DNA of 64,000 nucleotides from assembly GCF_007992715.1 (NCBI RefSeq), contig NZ_BKAU01000001.1, forward strand, positions 434,001 through 498,000, read 5' to 3'. This DNA is from Chitinophaga cymbidii. Its GTDB lineage: Bacteria; Bacteroidota; Bacteroidia; Chitinophagales; Chitinophagaceae. Within the stretch, counting starts at the first letter, position 1; each line of letters starts with the position of its first letter. The notes under the pieces are model-generated. The model worked only from the letters and a program-made list of their open reading frames with translations. It searched no databases and had not been told where the DNA came from. The position numbers were made by a program, and so were the translations under genes. This document shows positions 51,569 through 60,231 of the stretch, piece by piece.

Positions 51569-52566
51569 GCCAGCTTCACATTGGATAAACGACGGAATAT
51601 CTTTTCTTCCTCATCGGCAATATGCAGCAGCATATTACCAAGTTCTTTGTAGGATATGTTATTCGCTGCGCGCGCCTTGCAGACGCGGCCTGCTTCAAAC
51701 GCGAAATTGCGCCAGAGGTCGCCCACCGCCGTCAGGTCTTTACCGATGCTTTTCAGCGCTTCATTTTGCAACAGCGCACCGGCTTCCATCAGGAAGGCGG
51801 CGTACATGAAGCGGAAACCCGCGCCGCCGGTGCCGATCTCTTCCTGCATGCGGATGATGTTGCCGAGATAAAGCCCCGCGCGGCGGTCGCCTTCCTTCTC
51901 CGGGTACTTCTGCACCCTTTTGGCAAGGAAACGGATGCCCTTCACGCCGAACATCGGCACGGGGATCTTCAGCATATAATAACAGGCCTGTTTGATACCT
52001 GCCTTGATCGGTTCTTTCAGATCTACTTTTCCCGGTACTTCCAGCGGATAGTACATTTTCCCTTTCGGCTCGGGGAATCCCTTTGCGAACCTGGCCTGGA
52101 TGAGGTTCTCCCGGTCTATTGTCGTCACCGTTTCCATGATGGGATCGCTGACAAGATAGTCGCCGCCGTTCTTTCCATACACCACGAGGTTATGCGCATT
52201 GAAATGGAAGCGGTAGGACGGCGGGAAGTAAGGCAGGTAGTAAACGCTGGATTGCATGCCGACGGGAATACCTTTGGCGATCATTTCATCCAGCGCCTGC
52301 ATGGCTTTATCCGGACTGCTGAACTTGCGGGATTCCATCTTCACGCCCAGGCGCTTGCAAACGCGGGAAAAGATGGCGCCCGGCCAGATGCGGTAAGTAG
52401 TGCCCGGCACGCCGTTGACTTTTACAAAAGGCAGATGCCCGAAGAAAATGCCGGCGCCGATGCCGAAGGCCATCGGCTCACTGATGGTGAGGCCGTAGTG
52501 GCGGAACATATTCGAGATCACACCGGTTTCGCAGTGTGCGGTCTGTACATGATTGAATGCTGTCAT
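51565..52566 (-). CDS. BtrH N-terminal domain protein (probable acyl/aminoacyl transferase)
   Basis: 333 residues. The N-terminal half matches the BtrH-type cysteine-peptidase-like fold: HCETGVISNMFRHYGL gives the candidate catalytic Cys12, followed by HNLVVYGKNGGDYLVSDP with a His/Asp context. The C-terminal half (about 180-333) is a helical DUF4872-like domain. In butirosin synthesis BtrH moves an acyl group from an ACP to its acceptor. Next to an ACP and two condensing enzymes, a role in joining the aryl-polyene chain to the dialkylresorcinol is an attractive but unproved inference. Confidence 0.8.
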   Translation of the reverse strand: MTAFNHVQTAHCETGVISNMFRHYGLTISEPMAFGIGAGIFFGHLPFVKVNGVPGTTYRIWPGAIFSRVCKRLGVKMESRKFSSPDKAMQALDEMIAKGIPVGMQSSVYYLPYFPPSYRFHFNAHNLVVYGKNGGDYLVSDPIMETVTTIDRENLIQARFAKGFPEPKGKMYYPLEVPGKVDLKEPIKAGIKQACYYMLKIPVPMFGVKGIRFLAKRVQKYPEKEGDRRAGLYLGNIIRMQEEIGTGGAGFRFMYAAFLMEAGALLQNEALKSIGKDLTAVGDLWRNFAFEAGRVCKARAANNISYKELGNMLLHIADEEEKIFRRLSNVKLA

Positions 52567-52575
52567 CTTGAATAT

Positions 52576-52998
52576 TTACAGGGGTCGCTGAAATGGTAAC
52601 AGCTCGCCCTTTTGCAGTACGTCCGCGCTGATGGCAAAGATGCCGGCGTAACGTTCTATCAAATTGCGTTTCATTTTCCGGAAAACGTCCGGTTGCATGT
52701 GGCGTTTCACCTGCCACTGGAATTTCCCCACCTTTCTTGCCAGCAAAGGCAGGTCCAGCAACGTTCTTTCCATGTAATAGGCAATGGGGCTAAGCTCGCC
52801 GGCGAGCACTTTGTCCCGCGTTTCCTGCACGCGCAGCTCCACTTCTTCCCATGCCTGGCCCAGCGCCACATTCTCCGGTTCCCAACCGACGCTGGTAACG
52901 GGGGTGTATTCGCCGGACTGGTCCACTGCGTAAAAGAGCTGTTTGAAAGTGCCGTGGTGCATGTTGTCACCATCCTGTGGTACTTCGTCTTTTTTCAT
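52576..52998 (-). CDS. Unknown 140-aa protein of flexirubin-type clusters
   Basis: 140 residues from ATG 52998 (MKKDEVPQDGDNMHHGTFKQLFYAVD); the longer frame to 53148 runs into the end of darB and is not protein-like. It is soluble, mostly helical, without signal peptide or membrane helix. I do not recognise a named domain. A similar protein recurs between darB and the BtrH-like gene in flexirubin clusters as far as I recall. It is co-directional with both neighbours (121 bp and 9 bp). Confidence 0.7.
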   Translation of the reverse strand: MKKDEVPQDGDNMHHGTFKQLFYAVDQSGEYTPVTSVGWEPENVALGQAWEEVELRVQETRDKVLAGELSPIAYYMERTLLDLPLLARKVGKFQWQVKRHMQPDVFRKMKRNLIERYAGIFAISADVLQKGELLPFQRPL

Positions 52999-53119
52999 CT
53001 GGGCGTGTTTTACTTTACATTCATCCGCTGATGGCTGTTTTGAAAAACAATCAAATGCAGCAAAAAACCGGGTTGACCACCTCGTTTCTGCTGCATTCGA
53101 TAATATTATGACGGCCGTT

Positions 53120-54256
53120 TCAGACAACCGTGATATGCGCGTAAGCATATGAGAAGCGCGCGCTTTCCGGCACCATCATCACGATCGTGTCCCCTTTTTT
53201 CAGCTTGCCTTCGTTCAACAACTCTTCGAGCATGAAGTACGGAGAGGCGGTACCCACATTTCCCACACGGGTAAGGTTGGTGAACCATTTTTCCTGCGGG
53301 ATGTGCACGCCGAGCCTTGCGATCTCTTCGTCGATCCGGAAACGGAAATATTCGGAAGAAAGATGCGGCAGGAACCAGGTGAGCTTGCTGATATCGATGT
53401 TGTATTTATCCACCAGGTCTTTCCACATCTGCGCGCCGGAGGGAACGATGTTCTTGCCGAGCAGGCGGGTGTCCTGCTTGAAGGAGAACACGCTGTTGGC
53501 GGCCCATTCTTCCGGCGTCATATCGGTCCATCCTTTTGTAGAGCCATCGCCGTTCTTAACGGCGCCGGCATACATGCAGGTATCGAGGTTATTGGCGTAA
53601 GATGCGATCTCTACCCAGTCCACCCGCAGCGACAAACCTTCTTCATTCGGCTTGTCTTCGAACAGGGCCGCGCTGGCGCCGTCTGACAGCATCCATCTTA
53701 AAAAGTCTTTTTCAAAAGCGATGATGGGATTTTCCGCGAGATTTTTGAGGTTTTCTGTTTCCGGTTCGAACTTCTGCGCGAGCATCCAGGCGGAAAATTT
53801 CTCCGATCCGGTGCTGACCGCGTTGGCGGTATTACCGCATTTAACGGACATGAAAGCATATTTGAATGCCTGCATACCGGCTGCGCACGCGCCTGTGGCG
53901 GCGATCAGCTCAACGGGCTGGCATTTCAGGATGCCGTGCACCATGGCCGCATGGTTGGGCAGCAGCTGGTCAGGCGAAGTGGTGCCGCAGGCGAGCAGTT
54001 GTAAACGGTTGATCGGAAATTTATCATCGAACAGGTTACGCACGGCCTCCGCGGTCATTTCGGCATTGGTGTGCGTGCTTTTTCCTTCCTTATCTAAAGC
54101 ATAGTAGCGCGTCTTGATCTTATTATTCCCAAGGATCATTGTTCTTGCCCTCGAAGGTTTCCCGTCCACCATCCCGAGGATGCTTTCCATATCATCATTC
54201 TCAACCGGCTCGTTCGGCAAAAATTTGGAGAGCCTCGTAATATATACTTCTTTCAT
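53120..54256 (-). CDS. darB: KAS III-like dialkylresorcinol-forming enzyme DarB
   Basis: 378 residues from ATG 54256 (MKEVYITRLSKFLPNEPVEN). The frame continues seven codons up to a TTG at 54277, but the ATG is the family-like start. Ketoacyl synthase III triad: C124 (ATGACAAGMQA), H298 (WFLPHLSSEYF) and N333 (RVGNVGTASPYF). DarB condenses two acyl chains toward the resorcinol ring in dialkylresorcinol/flexirubin synthesis. The start codon lies in the last copy of a tandem repeat that repeats the same ATG context twice upstream. Confidence 0.88.
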   Translation of the reverse strand: MKEVYITRLSKFLPNEPVENDDMESILGMVDGKPSRARTMILGNNKIKTRYYALDKEGKSTHTNAEMTAEAVRNLFDDKFPINRLQLLACGTTSPDQLLPNHAAMVHGILKCQPVELIAATGACAAGMQAFKYAFMSVKCGNTANAVSTGSEKFSAWMLAQKFEPETENLKNLAENPIIAFEKDFLRWMLSDGASAALFEDKPNEEGLSLRVDWVEIASYANNLDTCMYAGAVKNGDGSTKGWTDMTPEEWAANSVFSFKQDTRLLGKNIVPSGAQMWKDLVDKYNIDISKLTWFLPHLSSEYFRFRIDEEIARLGVHIPQEKWFTNLTRVGNVGTASPYFMLEELLNEGKLKKGDTIVMMVPESARFSYAYAHITVV

Positions 54257-54350
54257 CAGTGATTGTTTCTCTTTCAATGGTCTGATGGAACTATCGTTTC
54301 ATCAGATATTATTTCTCTTTCAAAGTCTGATGGAACTACGTTTCATCAGA
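54251..54350 (-). repeat. Tandem repeat covering the darB leader and start codon
   Basis: On the minus strand the word CTGATGAAA begins at about 54349, 54305 and 54259, spaced 44 and 46 nt. The last copy is the darB start. Between them TTCCATCAGAC and TTGAAAGAGAAA are also repeated. The two upstream copies create the mini-ORFs ATG AAA CGT ... TGA (54346-54320, eight residues) and ATG AAA CGA TAG (54302-54291). Each unit also holds CATCAG, complementary to CTGATG. Confidence 0.8.
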
Positions 54351-54380
54351 TGCGGCCTAAAGATAATTATGAATTGTTAA

Positions 54381-55316
54381 TTACGAATGAATTGATTCCC
54401 GTAGCTGAACTCCTTTATAATACGTCACGTCCTGTTCCAGCTGTTTCCGGGAGAACAGCAGCTGCAGCCAGGAGGCGATGGTGGTAAACGGTGTCAGCAG
54501 CGGTATCGCCGCCAGCAGCACGATGCGGTACATCGTCACCCGTCCCTTCCGGCGTTCGTCTCCGGGGCCGCCTTTGGCGCTGATGAACCTGGCCCAGAAA
54601 CGGAACGGCCCGCGGCCGCGGTTCTCCAGTACAATGAGGCCCGGCTTTAATTCAACGGAATCGAGCGCCAGTAATTGTTCATGCAGCCGGTCAAATTGCT
54701 GCTGTTCCAGCGCCTGCAGGATCGGCGCGGCAAAACGGCCGCTTTCCAGGATCTCCTTTTCCTGCACGCCGGCGGGCGGAAATATGAAAAAGGCGTCTTT
54801 CTTTCCTTTGCCGGTCCACCGCAGAATAGTGATGAGCGACACCAGGTTGGGGCTTTTGTCCACCAGCACAATATTGCCCACGAGGTGAGCGCCGATGCCG
54901 GCGAGGTATTTTTTGGTTTTTTCCTGGGCGTTCAGCCACATGTTCCGGCATCCCAGCAAGGTGATGACCGGCTTGCCTTTCAGCAGGCGCGCGGCCTCGG
55001 GGCTTTGCAGGAAAGCGGCTACCGGTTGGGAAGGGGAAAGGAACCAGGGCTGGTAGGCCATGATCACCAGGTCGAAATGCTCTTCGGGGTTTACTTTCAG
55101 GGGCTGGATGCCGCGGGGTTTGCCCAAGACCGTCTCCGGCATGGCATCAAAAAACTCCTGTTTGGACCACGGAAAAGGGAAAGGCTGTACAGGAACGATC
55201 TCCTCGTATGTGATGACAGCATTGCCCTGAACGGGCGCCAGCACATGGTCAATGATCCTCCGCAACTGCCCGGTTTGGGTGAAATACACCACCAAGATCT
55301 TCTTTTGTTGGCTCAT
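54381..55316 (-). CDS. darA: Dialkylresorcinol aromatase-type protein DarA
   Basis: 311 residues from ATG 55316 (MSQQKKILVVYFTQTGQLRRIIDHVL). The front is flavodoxin-like (phosphate-loop FTQTGQL). The family words PFPFPWSKQEFFDAMPE, YQPWFLSPSQPVAAFL and LGCRNMWLNAQEKTKKYL match DarA proteins of flexirubin clusters. A C-terminal hydrophobic helix (MYRIVLLAAIPLLTPFTTIASWL, about 262-284) anchors it. DarA oxidises/aromatises the ring made by DarB. The last codons (ESIHS stop) fall in an AATTACGAATGAAT word that also occurs after guaA. Confidence 0.88.
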   Translation of the reverse strand: MSQQKKILVVYFTQTGQLRRIIDHVLAPVQGNAVITYEEIVPVQPFPFPWSKQEFFDAMPETVLGKPRGIQPLKVNPEEHFDLVIMAYQPWFLSPSQPVAAFLQSPEAARLLKGKPVITLLGCRNMWLNAQEKTKKYLAGIGAHLVGNIVLVDKSPNLVSLITILRWTGKGKKDAFFIFPPAGVQEKEILESGRFAAPILQALEQQQFDRLHEQLLALDSVELKPGLIVLENRGRGPFRFWARFISAKGGPGDERRKGRVTMYRIVLLAAIPLLTPFTTIASWLQLLFSRKQLEQDVTYYKGVQLRESIHS

Positions 55317-55373
55317 AACAGTTATAGAAACTCCAAAAAAACCGTAAACATACAAAAGTTTTTCAATTTGTAG

Positions 55374-56087
55374 CTAGAGCTTGCGCACGCTGCCGGAACC
55401 GACCTTATTCAGCTGGATCGCCGGTTCTCCCTTATAAGCCACACCACCGGAGCCAATAATATTGGCTTTGATGTTCCGGCTGGCATAGATCCTTACATCA
55501 CCGCTGCCGGCGATGTTTACGCTTGCATTTTCCGCCAGCAGCTCCTCCGCCCGGCAATTCCCGCTGCCGGCCAGGTCAATGTCCACATCGCGGGTCTCTC
55601 CCTTTAAAGTAACATTCCCGGAGCCGGACAGATCGATCTCCACTTCCGGCGCGTTCACCGCTCCGGTGATATTGCCGCTGCCGGACAGATCAACATGCAT
55701 CGCGTTGGGGGAGGTAAAAACCCCCTGCAGCTCAACGTTCCCGGAACCGGACAAATCGATCTCCTCCAGGTCGTTAGTGGAAAGAAACACCTTCACCGGT
55801 TGATGACTGCGGATATTGGTATTCCTTTTGAACCGCACCACCAGCTCATCCCCCTGCAGTTCCAGCTCAATATAAGGCAGCAGGTTGTCTTCCGCCTCGA
55901 TCTTCGCTGCTGACGCCGCCGCTTTGGTAATAATAACATTCATGGAGCCTTCAACAGACACCTGGGAGAAAGCGCCCACGGGCCTTTCCTCCTGAATTAC
56001 GTTCCCGCTGCCACTAACAGTGTCGCAAGCGGTAAAAGCCGGGGTTACCAGCAGGGATAACAGAAAATACTTCAATTGCGCCTTCAT
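55374..56087 (-). CDS. Head-GIN domain lipoprotein (DUF2807)
   Basis: 237 residues from ATG 56087 (MKAQLKYFLLSLLVTPAFTACDT), giving a lipoprotein signal with the lipid Cys at 21. The mature part contains repeats around DLSGSGNV: IDLSGSGNVEL, VDLSGSGNITG, IDLSGSGNVTL, IDLAGSGNCRA, VNIAGSGDVRI and further degenerate copies. These are typical of the parallel beta-helix of head-GIN proteins. Location is probably the cell surface or periplasm. Function is unknown; no partner gene is evident. It is divergent from guaA with a 90-bp gap. Confidence 0.92.
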   Translation of the reverse strand: MKAQLKYFLLSLLVTPAFTACDTVSGSGNVIQEERPVGAFSQVSVEGSMNVIITKAAASAAKIEAEDNLLPYIELELQGDELVVRFKRNTNIRSHQPVKVFLSTNDLEEIDLSGSGNVELQGVFTSPNAMHVDLSGSGNITGAVNAPEVEIDLSGSGNVTLKGETRDVDIDLAGSGNCRAEELLAENASVNIAGSGDVRIYASRNIKANIIGSGGVAYKGEPAIQLNKVGSGSVRKL

Positions 56088-56162
56088 ATAGTTGGGTTTT
56101 ACAGTTGAAAAATACAAAGAATTCCCGACCTGCGGCGGATTTTGGATATACACCCAAAACCC

Positions 56163-56170
56163 TATCTTTG
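56163..56170 (+). promoter_or_regulatory. -7 box abutting the guaA start
   Basis: TATCTTTG ends seven nt before ATG 56178. It excludes the upstream in-frame ATG at 56142 as a start, and suggests a leaderless or nearly leaderless mRNA. Confidence 0.65.
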
Positions 56171-56177
56171 CACCACC

Positions 56178-57716
56178 ATGACAGAAAAGATATTGATCCT
56201 CGATTTCGGTTCCCAGTACACGCAATTAATTGCACGCTGCATCCGGGAACTGAATGTTTATTGTGAAATACAACCTTGCCTGAAACCTGTAGTCTGGGAA
56301 GACAGCATCAAAGGAATCATCCTCTCCGGCTCCCCCTTCTCCGTGAACGATCCGCAGGCGCCGGTCGTAGATATCGCCGCGATGGCGGAAAAAGTACCCG
56401 TGCTCGGCGTTTGCTACGGCGCACAGCTGATGGCAAAGGTATTTGGCGGCGAAGTGGCCAAAAGCAGCCACCGCGAATACGGCCGGGCTTTCATGGAGCA
56501 CCAGGACAAAGAAGAACCTTTACTTTACGATATTTCTCCCAAGAGCCAGGTGTGGATGAGCCATGCGGACACGATCGTGCGGCTGCCCGAATCTTTCATC
56601 CCCATCGCCACCACCGAAAATATTCCCGTAGCGGCCTTCAAAAGCCATACGCTCGCCAAAAATCCCCTGTTCGCCCTTCAGTTCCATCCTGAAGTGACGC
56701 ACTCCCTGGAAGGCAAGCAGATCCTGCGGAACTTCCTCGTGCATATCTGCGGCATGCAGCAGGACTGGACGCCCGCGGCCTTTGTGCAGGAAACCGTGGC
56801 CCGCATCAAACAGCAGGTAGGCGATAAAAAAGTGGTGATGGCCCTTAGCGGCGGCGTGGATTCCACCGTGGCCGCAGAGCTGATCCACAAGGCGATCGGT
56901 CCGAATCTTTACTGCGTGTTCGTGGATAACGGGCTGTTGCGGAAAGACGAGTTTGAAACCGTGCTGGACTCTTACAAACATATGGGCCTGAACGTGAAAG
57001 GCGTCAATGCAAAAGACCTTTTCTACGGCCAGCTGAACGGTGTGAAAGATCCCGAAGAAAAACGCAAGATCATCGGCCGCCTCTTCATTGAAGTATTCCA
57101 GCAGGAAGCCGTGCAGCTGAAAGATATTGCTTTCCTCGGCCAGGGCACCATTTACCCGGACGTGATCGAATCCGTTTCGGTCAATGGCCCCTCCGCCACC
57201 ATCAAATCCCACCACAACGTAGGCGGCCTGCCGGAGAAAATGAACATGAGCCTGGTAGAGCCTTTGCGCTTCCTCTTTAAAGACGAGGTGCGCCGCGTGG
57301 GCAAAGAGATCGGCATCAGCGACATTTTCCTCGCCCGCCATCCCTTCCCCGGTCCCGGCCTGGCGATCCGCATCCTTGGCGACATCACCGCGGAAAAAGT
57401 GGAAATGCTCCAGGAAGCTGACGCCATCTATATAGAAGGACTGAAAGAAGCCGGCCTCTACAACCAGGTATGGCAGGCGGGCACCATCCTGCTACCGGTA
57501 CAAAGCGTAGGCGTCATGGGCGATGAAAGGACGTACGAGTTCTGCGTAGCCCTCCGCGCCGTTACTTCCACAGACGGCATGACGGCAGACTGGGCGCATC
57601 TTCCCTACGAATTCCTTGCAAAGATTTCCAACGACATCATCAATAAAGTAAAAGGCATCAACCGCGTGGTGTACGACATCAGCTCGAAACCGCCTGCTAC
57701 AATTGAGTGGGAATAA
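56178..57716 (+). CDS. guaA: GMP synthase (glutamine-hydrolysing)
   Basis: 512 residues. The glutamine amidotransferase domain has Cys in [17 protein letters not shown] and the His-Glu pair in [12 protein letters not shown]. The synthetase PP-loop is [19 protein letters not shown], and the C-terminal dimer domain includes [15 protein letters not shown] and ends [17 protein letters not shown]. It converts XMP to GMP in the cytoplasm. Start chosen at 56178 because the longer frame would include the promoter box. A long hairpin follows. Confidence 0.97.
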   Translation: MTEKILILDFGSQYTQLIARCIRELNVYCEIQPCLKPVVWEDSIKGIILSGSPFSVNDPQAPVVDIAAMAEKVPVLGVCYGAQLMAKVFGGEVAKSSHREYGRAFMEHQDKEEPLLYDISPKSQVWMSHADTIVRLPESFIPIATTENIPVAAFKSHTLAKNPLFALQFHPEVTHSLEGKQILRNFLVHICGMQQDWTPAAFVQETVARIKQQVGDKKVVMALSGGVDSTVAAELIHKAIGPNLYCVFVDNGLLRKDEFETVLDSYKHMGLNVKGVNAKDLFYGQLNGVKDPEEKRKIIGRLFIEVFQQEAVQLKDIAFLGQGTIYPDVIESVSVNGPSATIKSHHNVGGLPEKMNMSLVEPLRFLFKDEVRRVGKEIGISDIFLARHPFPGPGLAIRILGDITAEKVEMLQEADAIYIEGLKEAGLYNQVWQAGTILLPVQSVGVMGDERTYEFCVALRAVTSTDGMTADWAHLPYEFLAKISNDIINKVKGINRVVYDISSKPPATIEWE

Positions 57717-57733
57717 ATTAATTACAAATTATC

Positions 57734-57779
57734 AATAACGAATTACGAATGAATGTGAAGGCATTCGTAATTCGTTATT
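57734..57779. repeat. Perfect 18-bp inverted repeat after guaA
   Basis: Arms 57734-57751 and 57762-57779 are exact reverse complements with a 10-nt loop. They are built from the AT-rich word AATTACGAAT. No T-run follows, so it is not a canonical terminator, though it may still stop transcription or protect the mRNA end. Confidence 0.75.
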
Positions 57780-57817
57780 CGTTTACATGGAATGATTTTT
57801 GCAATTACAGGCACCAT

Positions 57818-59146
57818 ATGATCCGATCAAAAACATTTGTCCGGTTAACACTTGCCCTCACCGGCATACTGCTTCTGCAGGCCTGCGGAATTTTCCGTCC
57901 GGCACCGGCAAAAACAGACGGCCCTCCGCCGGAACTGAGCAAACCGAAACCCGAAGAAAAGAAACCGGAAGAACCGAAGAAACCTGAAGCCAAAGTGCCG
58001 TTCAACGTACCCGCTTTCGCGAAAGAAGTAAAACGCAGCACCTATAACGTTGCCGTATTTGCGCCACTGTACCTTGATTCCGTATTTGCCACCTCGCTGG
58101 ACATTCCCGGCCGCACCATGCCGCGCTACGTATTGCCCGGCCTGGAATTTTACGAAGGCGTACAGCTCGCCCTGGATTCTCTCGAAAAGCAGGGCGTTCA
58201 GCTGAATGTGCAGGTATTCGATAATAAAGCGCGGGGGAATGACGTGCCTACCGTGATCCGCAACCGCCAGCTCGATGCAACGGACCTCATCATCGGCGCC
58301 GTAAGCACGCCCGAGCTGAAGCCGCTCAGCGACTTTGCAAGAGAAAAGCAGATCAACCTGGTATCCGCTACTTTTCCGAACGACGGCGGCATCTCCGAAA
58401 ACCCTTTCCTGCTGATCAGCAACAGCACCCTCCGCTCGCACGTGGAAGCCATCCAGGATTATGTGCAGAAAGGATTTGCCAACAAGAACATACTCGTTAT
58501 CCGCAGAGGCTCTTCATTTGAAGCCAGCATCGCCGGCAATATCAAGGCCGCCTACGAGCGGATGCAGTACGATAAAAAGAGCCGCATCCGTGAAGTGGTA
58601 TGGAGCGACGCCACTACAGACGCCCAGCTCACGCAATACCTGCTGGCGGACCGCCCGAACATCTGCATCATCACCGCGCTGGACGAAGCAGGCGCCAAGA
58701 GCATCCTGCGCAAGCTCGCCATGCACAAGACCACCTATCCGCTGCATGTTTTCGGCATGCCCACCTGGGACGTGATGAAATTCAAGGAGCCCGAATTTGA
58801 AGGTCTTACCCTGTATTATTCATCGCCTTACTACAACGACAAAACAGACGTATTCAGCAGGTACATCAGCGAATACTTCAAACGTGTATACAAATCACGC
58901 CCCTCGGATATGGCTTTCAAAGGCTTTGAGCAGACCTGGTACTTCATCAAGCTGCTGACGCAGGACGGCGTATATTTCAATAAAGACCTCAACAAGCCCG
59001 GTAACCGCGTGTACACTTCCTTCAACTTTCAGCCCGTTTACCTGGATGAAGAAAAAGACGAAGTGCCGGCCTACTTTGAGAATAAAAATATTTACATCAT
59101 CCAGAAAGGCGACAGCGCAGACTACAGGATGAACACAAACCTGTAG
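57818..59146 (+). CDS. Orphan periplasmic-binding-protein-like lipoprotein
   Basis: 442 residues from ATG 57818 (MIRSKTFVRLTLALTGILLLQACG), with lipid Cys at 23; the frame to 57749 passes through a hairpin. A 45-residue Pro/Lys/Glu-rich tether (about 28-75) leads into a type 1 periplasmic-binding fold like LivJ: YNVAVFAPLYLDSVFA, LPGLEFYEGVQLALDSLEKQG, LIIGAVSTPELKPLSDFAREKQINLVSATF and NKNILVIRRGSS. No ABC permease or ATPase is nearby, so it probably serves as a sensor or scaffold rather than a transporter component. A likely -7 box GATTTTTG lies 16 nt upstream. Confidence 0.8.
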   Translation: MIRSKTFVRLTLALTGILLLQACGIFRPAPAKTDGPPPELSKPKPEEKKPEEPKKPEAKVPFNVPAFAKEVKRSTYNVAVFAPLYLDSVFATSLDIPGRTMPRYVLPGLEFYEGVQLALDSLEKQGVQLNVQVFDNKARGNDVPTVIRNRQLDATDLIIGAVSTPELKPLSDFAREKQINLVSATFPNDGGISENPFLLISNSTLRSHVEAIQDYVQKGFANKNILVIRRGSSFEASIAGNIKAAYERMQYDKKSRIREVVWSDATTDAQLTQYLLADRPNICIITALDEAGAKSILRKLAMHKTTYPLHVFGMPTWDVMKFKEPEFEGLTLYYSSPYYNDKTDVFSRYISEYFKRVYKSRPSDMAFKGFEQTWYFIKLLTQDGVYFNKDLNKPGNRVYTSFNFQPVYLDEEKDEVPAYFENKNIYIIQKGDSADYRMNTNL

Positions 59147-59166
59147 CCGGATGAAATGATCTTGCG

Positions 59167-59203
59167 AAAGGGCGTACCTGTGCCGGGTACGCCCTTTTGT
59201 CTT
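59167..59203 (+). terminator. Intrinsic terminator after the binding-protein-like gene
   Basis: A perfect 12-bp stem AAAGGGCGTACC (59167-59178) with GGTACGCCCTTT (59186-59197), a 7-nt loop, then T-rich sequence. Confidence 0.8.
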
Positions 59204-59216
59204 AACTTCAGTATCC

Positions 59217-60230
59217 ATGGAACCTGTTCTCACCTTTACGGACAAAGGCATTTACTGCGCCGCCGGAGATTTTTACATCGATCCCTGGAAACCCGTTCCC
59301 CGCGCAGTGATCACGCATGCACATTCAGATCATGCCCGCCCCGGCAACCAGCACTACCTTTGCACGAAAGACAGTGTGCCGGTGCTGCAACTGCGGCTGG
59401 GACAGGATATCAGCGTGCAGGGACTGGCCTATGGAGAGCAGATCTATATCAACGGCGCCACCGTATCTTTTCATCCCGCGGGCCACATGATCGGCTCCGC
59501 GCAGGTGAAGGTCACCGTAAACGGGCAGACCTGGGTAGCCAGCGGCGATTATAAAACGGAGAACGACGGCATCTCCGGCGCTTTTGAACCGGTAAAATGC
59601 CATGTGTTCATCACCGAATCCACCTTCGGACTGCCGATCTACCACTGGAAACCGCAGAGCGCCATGCTCGGCGATATACGGTCGTGGATACACGAAAACC
59701 AGCAGGCCGGCAAGAACAGCGTGCTGGTGGCTTACAGCCTGGGCAAAGCGCAGCGCCTGCTCTACAACCTGCAGCATGCCGTACCGAAATTCCTCGTGCA
59801 CGGCGCCATTTTCAACGCGCATGAAATGCTGCGAAGCCAGGGCTGGCCCTTGCCGCCGGTAGAGCTGATCACGCCGCAAACACCCAAAGAAGATTTTAAG
59901 AACAGCCTGATCATTGCGCCGCCTTCCGCCACCGGCTCCAGCTGGATGCGCCGCTTCCTGCCTTATGCACTGGGCATTTGCAGCGGGTGGATGCAGGTCC
60001 GTGGCAACGCGCGGAGGCAGAATGCGGATGCGGGCTTTGCCATATCCGATCACGCGGACTGGCCGGGGCTTTTGCAAACCATCAAAGCCACCGGCGCGGA
60101 GAAAGTATTTGCCACACACGGTTTCAGCAGCGTGCTGGCACGGTACCTGCAGGAAAATGGACTGGAAGCCGAAGAAGTGAAGACCGCATTTGGTGCGGAA
60201 GAAGATGACACACCCGTTATAGCCGAGTAA
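59217..60230 (+). CDS. Ligase-associated MBL-fold DNA exonuclease
   Basis: 337 residues with a metallo-beta-lactamase fold. The metal motif is H34-A-H36-S-D38-H39 in VITHAHSDHARPGN, with further ligands in HPAGHMIGSAQV, ASGDYKTENDG and ISDHADWPGL. This is the exonuclease family that sits with ATP-dependent DNA ligases in bacterial repair clusters; the ligase gene follows by one base. It probably trims DNA ends before ligation. Confidence 0.92.
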   Translation: MEPVLTFTDKGIYCAAGDFYIDPWKPVPRAVITHAHSDHARPGNQHYLCTKDSVPVLQLRLGQDISVQGLAYGEQIYINGATVSFHPAGHMIGSAQVKVTVNGQTWVASGDYKTENDGISGAFEPVKCHVFITESTFGLPIYHWKPQSAMLGDIRSWIHENQQAGKNSVLVAYSLGKAQRLLYNLQHAVPKFLVHGAIFNAHEMLRSQGWPLPPVELITPQTPKEDFKNSLIIAPPSATGSSWMRRFLPYALGICSGWMQVRGNARRQNADAGFAISDHADWPGLLQTIKATGAEKVFATHGFSSVLARYLQENGLEAEEVKTAFGAEEDDTPVIAE

Positions 60231-60231
60231 T

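Noticed and set aside
39935..59197. Similarity of the hairpin stems at 39935-39961 and 59167-59197 (both GGGCGTA), considered as a repeat family
   Set aside because: The shared core is only about nine bases, and strong GC stems of terminators often coincide.
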